Shown piece by piece: positions 1-6,280 of a stretch of 6,302 nt of DNA. Both the position numbers and the translations under genes were made by a program. Under the pieces are notes generated by a model that was given only the letters and a program-made list of their open reading frames with translations, was not told where the DNA came from and did not search any database. This stretch comes from Lentisphaeria bacterium (GTDB taxonomy: Bacteria > Verrucomicrobiota > Lentisphaeria > Oligosphaerales > JAFGRS01): contig JAFGRS010000779.1 of the NCBI GenBank assembly GCA_016935045.1, forward strand, positions 1 to 6,302, in the 5' to 3' direction. Every line of letters begins with the position of its first letter. The stretch's first letter is position 1.

Positions 1-3000
1 GCGAGAGTTCCCCGAACAGGTCCGTGATGGCGGTTGGCGGCTGTCCGGCGGGCGCCGTCCCGAGCAGGTTGCCGCTGGGGCGGTCCAGGATGGAGAGGTG
101 GAGGGGAGGGGTATCCTCGCCGAGGGCGATCTGGGGGGGGCCGTAGAAGATGGGGGTGAGTTGGCGAATGGCATAGCTGTCTCCCGGCTGGTTGCCGCCG
201 ACGCCGCAGAGGATGGGCGATGGCTGGCGGTTCCCGATCCCCTCGAGGCGCACCATGGTTCCCTTCCCGGCGTCGTCGCCGGACCGCACCCGCGTCGGGA
301 TCCAGGCCGTGACCGTCTCCCAATGGCCGCCGGAGCGGTCCACGTTGTCGACCGGCGGCACCTCCGTCTGCCCCGTCAGGGTGAATTCCCCCTCGCTGAA
401 GGCGTCGCCGCTGATGCGGTGGAAACAGAAACGGCTGGGCTTGTAGTTCCCCTTGGCGTCGACCGCGCCGAGGCTGTAGTGAAGGTTCAGGCACGCCCCC
501 GGGCTGCGTTTCAGCCGGAAGCGCCAGCCTGCAAGCTGTGCCAGTGGCACGGGCGGCAGGGAGGAGCCGGCCAGCATGTTGCCCGAGCCCAGACGGTTGA
601 CGACGCGCAGAGACGCGGCGTTCATGCGGGAGGGGAGCAGGCGGGCGTGCCCGACGGGATCGGTCACGTTCCAGTAGGCGGGATCGAGGTTGTCCACCGG
701 GAAGCCGCGATCCGTCACCCGCCAGCGGGGGGATTCGTCGGCCGGCGGCGCTTCCCCGGCCCGACCGGGAGGCGGATTGCGGCGCAGGGGCGTCACGGGG
801 AAGGTCCTGGGCCTGGTGGACTGGAACGCGATTTTGACCTGGGCAACGGTCATGGACTGCATGAACGTCCAGATGCTGACCAGTCCCTCGTCGAGGGGCT
901 CCGGGTCGTCCACGGCGAAAATCAGCTCGTTGTCGAAGTAGTACTCCACGCGGTTGCCGATCTTGCGCAGCTTGATGTAGTACCAGGCCCCGTGGATGGG
1001 GCGCCCGTCGGCGATGAGCGGGTTGAGGAAGCGTCGCACCATGCCTGCCCGGCGGCGGGGCACGAGGTACTTGTCGCTGCGCGCCATCGGATGGCCGTTC
1101 CGGTACAGGGTGGTCCAGTTCTGGGAGAGGTTCTGGTCGAACTCCGTGCAGGTGACCGTGTAGCCCGTGTTGGGGGAAGTGGTGGCAGCCATGACGGTGC
1201 AGTTCAGGTCACCGGCCCTCTCGTACCACCCCTGCCGGGTGCCGGCGTAGAATTCGAGGGTCAGATCCCCCGTGAACTCCTGCTTGAGCCAGAGGGCGGC
1301 CAGACCGTCGGCAGACTCGCCCACCATGTGGGACCAGCTCGGCGTGCATTGGAAACGGTTGATGATCTGCCAGTCACCCCCGTTGACCATCCAGCGATAG
1401 GGAGACTCGGTGAAGAAATCGTCGATGACATTGGCCCGCGTGATCCGACTCCGGCCCAGATGAGCCAGAGTCATGCCGGAGACCCGGCAGCGCGTCCCCG
1501 TCAGGTCCTCGGTCAAACGGTGGCGGACCCGGGTCTCGCCGTCCACGGTCAGCCAGACCCAGTAGCCCTCCCGATGCAGGTCGTACGACAGGGCGGCCAC
1601 GGTCTGGCCCTCCTCGGCCGCTGTCAGAGCGGCCTCGTAGGTGGCGGCGGGAGACCCATCCGTCGGGTGGACTTCGAGGCGCAGCGTGCTGCCCGCGACC
1701 AAGGCGCGCACGGGGCCTTCCGTTGCTCCATCGGGAACGGCCACGTGGAGGGCGGAGCCGTCGATGCACGGGAGCCGAACGGAGAAGTCGCCGAGGAAGT
1801 CGCCCTTGTGCCAGAGCAGGCCACCCTCGCCCGCGATCCACTGCCCCTCCGGGGCGGCCCAGTGCCGCATGAAGCTGTCTTCCTTGAAGACGGGGTTCTT
1901 GTTCTCCTGTTCGAGATACCGGTTCCGGGTGAAGTCGTAGTGCAGCTCCGGCACCTCCGCGGCGGTCCCGGCGCCGACGAAGATCCCGGCCCCCCCCTCG
2001 AGGGGCCCGCTCACGGGCAGCAGCAACACCACCGTACCGTCCTTGAGCAGCCGCAGCCGACCGGACTCGGTCGCATCACACTCCAACTCGACCGGACGCG
2101 GCGCGTCAGCCCGAGGAACAGCATGGTCCCACGTATCGAGCACCTGAACGTGGCCCCGGCGGACGCGCTCGACCCGGTAGGCCTCCCCATCCGGACGGTG
2201 GTCGACGACAAAGCGGTAGTACGGCTTGTCGAGGGAACGGAAGCCGCAGACGAGGCCCAGGGACCACGACTCGGCCCGGGGTGCGAAGCGGGCCCGGAAG
2301 GCCGTGTTGCGGTTGTGGGGGCGTCCCAGCACCAGGATCTGGTCCCGCTGCTGGGGACGGACCGTCAGGTGCACTTGGTCATCGGGAGTTCCCCTTCGCC
2401 ACCAGGTGGGCTGTCGGAAGAAGGTGCCCTCCCGATGCAGGAGTTGATAGCGGACTTCGCCGACGTTGCGCAACGGTATGTGGTCGTAGCCGAGGAGCTT
2501 GACATCGTCGAAGCGGATTTCGTCTTCCGAGCGCGCATAGAGTCCGATCTTGCCCCCGGGGGGAAGGGCATGCCGGACCCGCATCACCTCCACCTCGTCC
2601 AGGAAGCAGACGATCTCGTCGGCAAGAAGGCGGACCCTGGGCATGTACCACTGCTCCCGGTACAGGGGAACGCCCGCTCTGGCAAGGACCTTCCGCCGCC
2701 CCTCCCGTGCCTGCCAGAGCCGCAGGCAACGCTCGGAATCCGGGCTGTCCGTGCCCATGTCGATCGTGAAGGCGTAGAAGTCCCCATCCCCCTCGCCACG
2801 GTGGTAGAAAACCAGCCCGGCTTCGCCGCGGTTGACCTGCAGCGCAGCGGCGAACTCGTAGTCGTCGAAGAAATCGTAGCCCGTGGTGATGAGAGACTCC
2901 ACCGGGGTCCCCTTCGACTCGTCGGCGCCGCCGCCCTTGAGGGAGTAGAAATTGGGGCTCTTGTCGGGGGTCAGGGGGACCTTCCTGATGCGGTCGACGT

Positions 3001-3640
3001 CGGATTCCGGCCGCGTGAGGGCATCCTGCATGACGGTGTGGATCCGCCAGTTCCCCGTCTCGATGCGCCAGGGGTAGAGCTGGTTCGGAGCACCCTCCTC
3101 GATCATGAAATCCGAGGCGAAGTTCTCCACGGGCACCGGTCGGAAGACGGGGCCTTCGGCCATGCGTGCGCTGTCTCCCTCGGGCACGTGGACATCGGCC
3201 GGGAGTTGGAAGGGGGCTTGCAGGCGCGCCACCAGGGCGTCGCCCAGGTAGAGGCTCCAGTCGTTTTCGCGGAACTTCAGCGTGAGCTCGGCGCGGCTGC
3301 GCACGCGAGCGAGACCGTCGTTGGGGTAGAAGCGGATGGGGATGGCGCCGTTGCCATTGCCCCGTCCCGGCAGGTACTCCGCCGCCATGCCGCCGGCATG
3401 GAGGGTCAGGACAACGCCGCGGGGTTCCGTACGGCTGACCACGGCCCAACGGAAGCCCCGATCCGGGTACCATCGCGGCGCCAGGTGGAGATTCCCCTCC
3501 GGCTTGCGGCAGTAGAGCAATGCCTCCCACCCGGGAAGCTCGTCCGCCCCGGCTGGCGCCAGGCAGCACAGCAGCCCCACCACCGCACTATAGCGGGCCA
3601 GCCGGGATGCCGGTGCCCAGGCACTTCGAAGTAACGTCAT
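1..3640 (-). CDS. Large secreted protein of tandem concanavalin/LamG-like beta-sandwich modules, C-terminus cut by window edge
   Basis: The frame is open for 1213 codons from ATG 3640 to the left edge, so the C-terminus is missing. Residues 1-32 form a Sec signal peptide. Residues 33-170 are an unassigned beta-rich N-terminal part. Module 1 (about 177-384) has an FFDDYEF strand (257-263), an LVFYHR strand, EQWYMPRVRL around W331, then GKIGLYAR and FDDVKL (377-382). This is the classic pattern of the concanavalin-like fold that includes LamG and DUF1080-type domains. Similar but more diverged units follow at about 407-571, 588-737 and 740-941; the last contains YYFDNELIFAVDDPEPLDEG. A proline-rich linker (about 942-975) leads to a fifth unit starting near VDNLDPAYW (982-990). 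Tyr, Trp, Phe and Asp are abundant, as expected for carbohydrate-associated beta-sandwiches. Glycan binding or degradation is inference, and no catalytic motif is recognised. An alternative in-frame ATG at 3682 has a better Shine-Dalgarno and would add 14 residues. Coding status is certain; function is not. Confidence 0.9.
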   Translation of the reverse strand, partial: MTLLRSAWAPASRLARYSAVVGLLCCLAPAGADELPGWEALLYCRKPEGNLHLAPRWYPDRGFRWAVVSRTEPRGVVLTLHAGGMAAEYLPGRGNGNGAIPIRFYPNDGLARVRSRAELTLKFRENDWSLYLGDALVARLQAPFQLPADVHVPEGDSARMAEGPVFRPVPVENFASDFMIEEGAPNQLYPWRIETGNWRIHTVMQDALTRPESDVDRIRKVPLTPDKSPNFYSLKGGGADESKGTPVESLITTGYDFFDDYEFAAALQVNRGEAGLVFYHRGEGDGDFYAFTIDMGTDSPDSERCLRLWQAREGRRKVLARAGVPLYREQWYMPRVRLLADEIVCFLDEVEVMRVRHALPPGGKIGLYARSEDEIRFDDVKLLGYDHIPLRNVGEVRYQLLHREGTFFRQPTWWRRGTPDDQVHLTVRPQQRDQILVLGRPHNRNTAFRARFAPRAESWSLGLVCGFRSLDKPYYRFVVDHRPDGEAYRVERVRRGHVQVLDTWDHAVPRADAPRPVELECDATESGRLRLLKDGTVVLLLPVSGPLEGGAGIFVGAGTAAEVPELHYDFTRNRYLEQENKNPVFKEDSFMRHWAAPEGQWIAGEGGLLWHKGDFLGDFSVRLPCIDGSALHVAVPDGATEGPVRALVAGSTLRLEVHPTDGSPAATYEAALTAAEEGQTVAALSYDLHREGYWVWLTVDGETRVRHRLTEDLTGTRCRVSGMTLAHLGRSRITRANVIDDFFTESPYRWMVNGGDWQIINRFQCTPSWSHMVGESADGLAALWLKQEFTGDLTLEFYAGTRQGWYERAGDLNCTVMAATTSPNTGYTVTCTEFDQNLSQNWTTLYRNGHPMARSDKYLVPRRRAGMVRRFLNPLIADGRPIHGAWYYIKLRKIGNRVEYYFDNELIFAVDDPEPLDEGLVSIWTFMQSMTVAQVKIAFQSTRPRTFPVTPLRRNPPPGRAGEAPPADESPRWRVTDRGFPVDNLDPAYWNVTDPVGHARLLPSRMNAASLRVVNRLGSGNMLAGSSLPPVPLAQLAGWRFRLKRSPGACLNLHYSLGAVDAKGNYKPSRFCFHRISGDAFSEGEFTLTGQTEVPPVDNVDRSGGHWETVTAWIPTRVRSGDDAGKGTMVRLEGIGNRQPSPILCGVGGNQPGDSYAIRQLTPIFYGPPQIALGEDTPPLHLSILDRPSGNLLGTAPAGQPPTAITDLFGELS
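3545..3640 (-). other. Signal peptide of the large secreted protein
   Basis: The first 32 residues have a positively charged n-region (Arg5, Arg13, Arg16), a hydrophobic core YSAVVGLLCCLA (17-28) and an AGA cleavage site before Asp33. There is no twin-arginine motif. The LLCC stretch lacks the small residue a lipobox needs before Cys, so type I cleavage and release into the periplasm or outside is more likely than lipid anchoring. If translation begins at ATG 3682, the n-region simply becomes 14 residues longer. Confidence 0.8.
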
Positions 3641-3688
3641 GACCCTGACCAAACGCGGCAACCACCGCGGGGTGTTCTGCATTCCGCG

Positions 3689-3694
3689 CTTCCC
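3689..3694 (-). promoter_or_regulatory. Candidate ribosome binding site for an alternative start at 3682
   Basis: GGGAAG lies 6 bases before an in-frame ATG (3682-3680), a good spacing. ATG 3640 has only AGGG about 2-3 bases upstream, which is too close. This favours 3682 on translation grounds, whereas the compact signal peptide slightly favours 3640. Confidence 0.4.
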
Positions 3695-3709
3695 GGCAGG
3701 TCCTGCCGG
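3693..3709 (-). repeat. Perfect 8-bp inverted repeat (hairpin)
   Basis: CCGGCAGG (3693-3700) and CCTGCCGG (3702-3709) are exact reverse complements around a single base. As RNA the innermost pairs would open to form a small loop. In the minus-strand transcript the hairpin lies directly before GGGAAG (3694-3689), sharing its first G residues with that candidate Shine-Dalgarno. Confidence 0.6.
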
Positions 3710-3782
3710 CTTGCACCACTCTGAGGGTATGACGGATAACGCCGGGAAGCTATTGGCCGGGCTGCCCCCGCGGACCGGCCTT

Positions 3783-4784
3783 TCACCAGCGCAGTACGTC
3801 CCGTACGGCAAGGACGACATCCTCGGCCCCCGGGAGCACTACGCGTTCGAGTTCGGGTGCGGAGGGTACGGGTACGTCGTGGGCCGCGACTCGGCGGATC
3901 GGTGCTTCGAGGGCATCCAGGCATTCCGCCGCAACCCGGGCCGCGACTTCCGCGCCGACGCCGCCGGTCAGGCAGGCCTCTTCCGCGATCACCAGGCGGC
4001 CCGTCTTGCGCACGGAGGCCGCGATGGTCTCCATATCGAGGGGTTGCAGGGACACCAGATCGACCACTTCGAGGCTGATGCCACGCGGTTCCACGGCCTG
4101 CTTCACGGCCAGGCAGATCGGCACCATGGCCGAGTAGGCGGCGATCGTCACGTCGCTGCCCGGCGCGGCGACGACGGCCTGGCCGAGGTCCCGGGTGTAC
4201 TCGCCCGGGGGAACGTGTCCGCGCTGGGGGTAAAGACGCTTGTTCTCGATGAAAAGCACGGGGTTGGGATCCCGTATGGCGCTCTTGAGAAGGCCCTTGG
4301 CCTGGGCCGCGTCGGAGGGTGCCACGACGCGGATGCCGGGAACGCCTACGAAGAGGTTGGTGAGCATCTGGGAATGGCTGGGACCATAGCCGCCCTTGGC
4401 GCCGCCCGGGGTGCGCACAACCATCGGCACGGTGACCTGGCCATTGTACATGTAGTGCAGTTTGCCGGCGCTGTTCAGGATCTGGTCCATGGCCAGAGCG
4501 ATGAAATCCATGAACATGATCTCGACGACGGGTCTGAGGCCCATCATGGCGGCCCCCACGGCCAGGCCCACGATGCTGTTCTCGGAGATCGGGGTCTCCC
4601 AGATGCGCTCGGGACCGTACTTGTCGTAGAGTCCCTTGGTGACCCCGAAGGCACCCCCGTAGACACCGATATCCTCGCCGATCAGAAGCACGTCCGGGTC
4701 CCGTGCCAGTTCCTCGTCGAGGGCTTCGTTGACGGCCTTCGAGTAGTACAGCATACGGTCTTCGCCTGCCGTGGTCTCAGGCAT
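3783..4784 (-). CDS. Thiamine-diphosphate-dependent dehydrogenase E1 component, beta subunit (pyruvate/acetoin/2-oxo acid type)
   Basis: This 333-residue protein has the normal length for the family. It pairs with the alpha subunit in an alpha2-beta2 cytoplasmic E1 that decarboxylates a 2-oxo acid (or cleaves acetoin) and acylates the E2 lipoyl group. The pyrimidine-binding domain (about 10-180) has IGEDIGVYGG (35-44), TPISE with the expected catalytic Glu68, GLRPVVEIMFMDF (82-94), DQILNSAGK (100-108) and HSQ with the conserved His137. The C-terminal transketolase domain (about 200-330) has GSDVTI (209-214) and EVVDLVSLQPLD (239-250). All key residues are intact. ATG 4784 is preferred over the in-frame GTG 4790 because GGGAGG at 4795-4790 is correctly spaced for the ATG and overlaps the GTG. 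The start overlaps the alpha gene stop by 8 bases. The exact 2-oxo substrate cannot be told from sequence alone. Confidence 0.95.
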   Translation of the reverse strand: MPETTAGEDRMLYYSKAVNEALDEELARDPDVLLIGEDIGVYGGAFGVTKGLYDKYGPERIWETPISENSIVGLAVGAAMMGLRPVVEIMFMDFIALAMDQILNSAGKLHYMYNGQVTVPMVVRTPGGAKGGYGPSHSQMLTNLFVGVPGIRVVAPSDAAQAKGLLKSAIRDPNPVLFIENKRLYPQRGHVPPGEYTRDLGQAVVAAPGSDVTIAAYSAMVPICLAVKQAVEPRGISLEVVDLVSLQPLDMETIAASVRKTGRLVIAEEACLTGGVGAEVAARVAAECLDALEAPIRRVAAHDVPVPSAPELERVVLPGAEDVVLAVRDVLRW

Positions 4785-5751
4785 AGACACCTCCCAGGGC
4801 GTGCTGCCGATCTCCGCAGGGGGCGGCCATGGCGGTCTTCACGGCCGCGTCGATTCGCGCCTCGGCCGCCTCGCGCAGGGAGGCGAGATCGGCGGGGGAC
4901 ACGCCTCGGTCCAACAGCTTGGACTCCGTCAGGCCGATGCCGTCCCGTTGCTGCCAGCGCGCCTCTTCCTCCCGGGTCCGGTATACCCGGGGATCGTTCC
5001 TGGAGTGTCCGCAGAAGCGGTAGGTGAGCAATTCGAGCAGGGCGGGTCCCTTTCCTGCCCGGACATGGGCCGCGGCTTCGGCGGCGGCGCCCATGACCGC
5101 CTCGATGTCCATGCCGTCGCAGGTCTGCCCGGGTATGGCATAGGCGCCGGCCCGGGCAGCCACGGTCTGCGCGGCCATGGAGGCAGAGGCCGGATTGCTC
5201 ATGCCGTAGCCGTTGTTTTCACAGACGTAGAGTACCGGGAGTTTCCACAGGGAGGCCATGTTGAGGGATTCGTGGAACGTGCCCTGGTTGCTGGCGCCAT
5301 CACCGAAAAAGACGACGACGATCTCGGACCGACGCTGGTGCTTGAGAGCCAGGGCAGCCCCGGTGCCGATGGGAATCCCGCCTCCGGTGATGCCATTGGT
5401 GCCGAGAAAGTGGTGTTCCATGGCGCACATGTGCTGGGAGCCGCCCCTGCCGCCGCAGTAGCCGTTGCGCCGGCCCAGCAGCTCACCCATGACCCGTGCC
5501 GGATCGAGTCCCCGGGCCAGCAGGTGACCATGCCCCCGGTGGTTGGAGACCAGCCAGTCCGTGTCCTCGACGGCAAAGACGGTCCCGACGGCACAGACCT
5601 CCTGACCGATGCAGAAATGGGACGTCCCGCCAAGCAGGTTCTTCGCGAACAGCTCCCCGAGAGCCTCCTCGAACAGGCGGATCTCCAGCATGCGCTGGAA
5701 CGCTTCCTTCAGCCGTTCCGTGGTGACCTGCATCGTACTCGTTTCCGTCAT
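4777..5751 (-). CDS. Thiamine-diphosphate-dependent dehydrogenase E1 component, alpha subunit (pyruvate/acetoin/2-oxo acid type)
   Basis: This 324-residue protein has the usual length for bacterial AcoA/PdhA-type alpha subunits. It carries the diphosphate- and metal-binding half of the E1 active site. The thiamine diphosphate motif runs from GDG (150-152) to NN (179-180), in FFGDGASNQG and CENNGYGMSN. Other family blocks are RLFEEAL (25-31), HFCIGQE (45-51), HRGHGH (71-76), GGRGGSQHM (100-108), GGGIPIGTGAALA (123-135) and YRFCGHSRNDP (244-254) followed by YRTREEE. Two positions differ from the usual: GGSQH where GGSMH is typical, and Asn252 in the loop usually reading GHSxSD. ATG 5751 is chosen because family similarity starts soon after it and GGGA lies about 7-10 bases upstream; the extension to GTG 5853 reads like non-coding sequence. 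It forms an overlapping pair with the beta gene. Substrate identity (pyruvate, acetoin or branched-chain acids) is open. Confidence 0.95.
   Translation of the reverse strand: MTETSTMQVTTERLKEAFQRMLEIRLFEEALGELFAKNLLGGTSHFCIGQEVCAVGTVFAVEDTDWLVSNHRGHGHLLARGLDPARVMGELLGRRNGYCGGRGGSQHMCAMEHHFLGTNGITGGGIPIGTGAALALKHQRRSEIVVVFFGDGASNQGTFHESLNMASLWKLPVLYVCENNGYGMSNPASASMAAQTVAARAGAYAIPGQTCDGMDIEAVMGAAAEAAAHVRAGKGPALLELLTYRFCGHSRNDPRVYRTREEEARWQQRDGIGLTESKLLDRGVSPADLASLREAAEARIDAAVKTAMAAPCGDRQHALGGVYA
4790..4795 (-). promoter_or_regulatory. Shine-Dalgarno of the E1 beta gene, inside the end of the alpha gene
   Basis: GGGAGG lies 5 bases before ATG 4784 and is embedded in the final codons of the alpha gene. 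The alpha stop and beta start share ATGCCTGA (4784-4777), which implies coupled translation and balanced subunit synthesis. Confidence 0.85.
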
Positions 5752-5771
5752 GCCCGTTCCCGAAACACCCT

Positions 5772-5884
5772 CTCCGGACCGCCCCACCCCGGCGGAGCGA
5801 CACACCAACCCCCTGCACCCCGTGAAGACTTCGCCCACGCTGGGCGTAACCACCCCGCGGCGCGCTCCGGACCACGCCCAACCC
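5772..5884 (-). repeat. Two direct copies of a GGTCCGGAG-containing motif upstream of E1 alpha
   Basis: CTCCGGACC occurs at 5772-5780 and 5865-5873, 93 bases apart. The similarity continues into C-rich sequence: GCCCCACCCC (5781-5790) against ACGCCCAACCC (5874-5884). The copies lie about 20 and 115 bases upstream of the alpha start, where regulator sites would be expected. Chance resemblance in GC-rich DNA is possible. Confidence 0.35.
5832..5846. repeat. Short dyad CGCCCA-CGC-TGGGCG
   Basis: A perfect 6-base inverted repeat with a 3-base centre lies between the two motif copies, about 80-95 bases upstream of the alpha start. It could be an operator or a small hairpin. Six-base arms are not rare in DNA this GC-rich. 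Confidence 0.3.
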
Positions 5885-6195
5885 TACAACGTCCGGCGAA
5901 TCCCCGCCATTGGCGCCCAAGGGCCACGGCGCAGACCGCCGGCTCCAGCGCGCCGCGCCGGAGGTGGTGTCAGCAGTCTTCCGCCTGCTCAGGATGCCTG
6001 AACCTGGCAGACGTCGTCGCGTCCGGAAAACGGTGCTCTGCATGGTGCGCCCGATCGGGGGGGAGGTCTCGGCGATTCTGGAGGGCGACGCTCCGCGGAG
6101 CCGCATCGACGTGAGCCTGCCGCCCGGGGACCGTGCGGCTCGCGGGTGCGGCAGGGCTGTTTGAAGATCCCAACGCCGCCGCCGGGCTTGTCCCG

Positions 6196-6263
6196 GTGGA
6201 GCGCCGATCGGAGGCCGGGGAGGGGGCGCGGCCGCGCTCCCTCACCCCGAATCGGCGCTCCAC
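6196..6263. repeat. 13-bp perfect inverted repeat enclosing an 11-bp stem
   Basis: GTGGAGCGCCGAT (6196-6208) and ATCGGCGCTCCAC (6251-6263) are exact reverse complements 42 bases apart. Inside them, 6220-6230 pairs with 6233-6243 (11 pairs, one G-T), so the whole unit folds into one long stem. A further 5-bp hairpin, CCGGG/CCCGG (6182-6196), sits just to the left. No T-run follows on either strand. Confidence 0.65.
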
Positions 6264-6280
6264 TGCCGCAAGGGCAGTGG
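6260..6280. repeat. 8-bp hairpin with 5-base loop
   Basis: CCACTGCC (6260-6267) pairs with GGCAGTGG (6273-6280) around GCAAG. It shares its first four bases with the right arm of the 6196-6263 repeat, so the two structures exclude one another. It is enclosed by another 8-bp inverted repeat, CGAATCGG (6248-6255) with CCGATTCG (6290-6297). Confidence 0.6.

Larger units (their letters stand above)
3688..3750 (-). promoter_or_regulatory. 10-bp inverted repeat that could mask a ribosome binding site
   Basis: GCTTCCCGGC (3688-3697) and GCCGGGAAGC (3741-3750) are exact reverse complements 43 bases apart. In the minus-strand RNA the upstream arm (from 3750) would pair with the arm containing GGGAAG (3694-3689), which sits 6 bases before ATG 3682. 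This helix and the 3693-3709 hairpin use the same GCCGG bases and cannot form together. A translational on/off arrangement is inference; the repeats themselves are seen directly. Confidence 0.4.
3641..3782 (-). promoter_or_regulatory. Gap between the E1 beta gene and the secreted-protein gene
   Basis: This 142-base interval separates the E1 beta stop (3783-3785) from ATG 3640. It holds two inverted repeats, at 3688-3750 and 3693-3709, and an alternative ATG at 3682. I see no T-run after either hairpin in the transcribed direction, so neither looks like a standard intrinsic terminator. I also see no convincing -35/-10 pair. Whether the secreted-protein gene is read through from the E1 genes or has its own promoter cannot be decided here. 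Confidence 0.5.

Noticed and set aside
2379..3569. Minus-strand 396-codon open frame
   Set aside because: Overlaps the large secreted-protein gene in another frame; the product is Arg/Pro/Gly-rich, a typical frame-shifted shadow in GC-rich DNA.
98..3634. Plus-strand 1178-codon open frame
   Set aside because: It is in register opposite the real minus-strand gene. Its product is poor in Lys, Tyr, Phe and Asn, rich in Gly, Val, His, Arg and Pro, and shows no recognisable domain.
3693..3709. Intrinsic terminator after the E1 genes
   Set aside because: The hairpin is strong but is followed by GAAGCGCGG rather than a T-run on the coding strand.
3639..5027. Plus-strand 462-codon open frame
   Set aside because: In-register mirror of the E1 beta gene, whose motifs are unmistakable.
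5752..5853. 34-residue N-terminal extension of E1 alpha to GTG 5853
   Set aside because: The extension shows no family similarity, and ATG 5751 gives the normal family length with a plausible ribosome site.
4771..6114. Plus-strand 447-codon open frame
   Set aside because: In-register mirror of the E1 alpha gene, extended into non-coding sequence.
5910..6164. Plus-strand short frame (84 codons, TTG start; also in-frame GTG 5964/5967 and ATG 5994)
   Set aside because: Its end has somewhat protein-like composition, but there is no properly spaced ribosome site, no recognisable motif, and its mirror frame is equally open. Not enough to call a gene.
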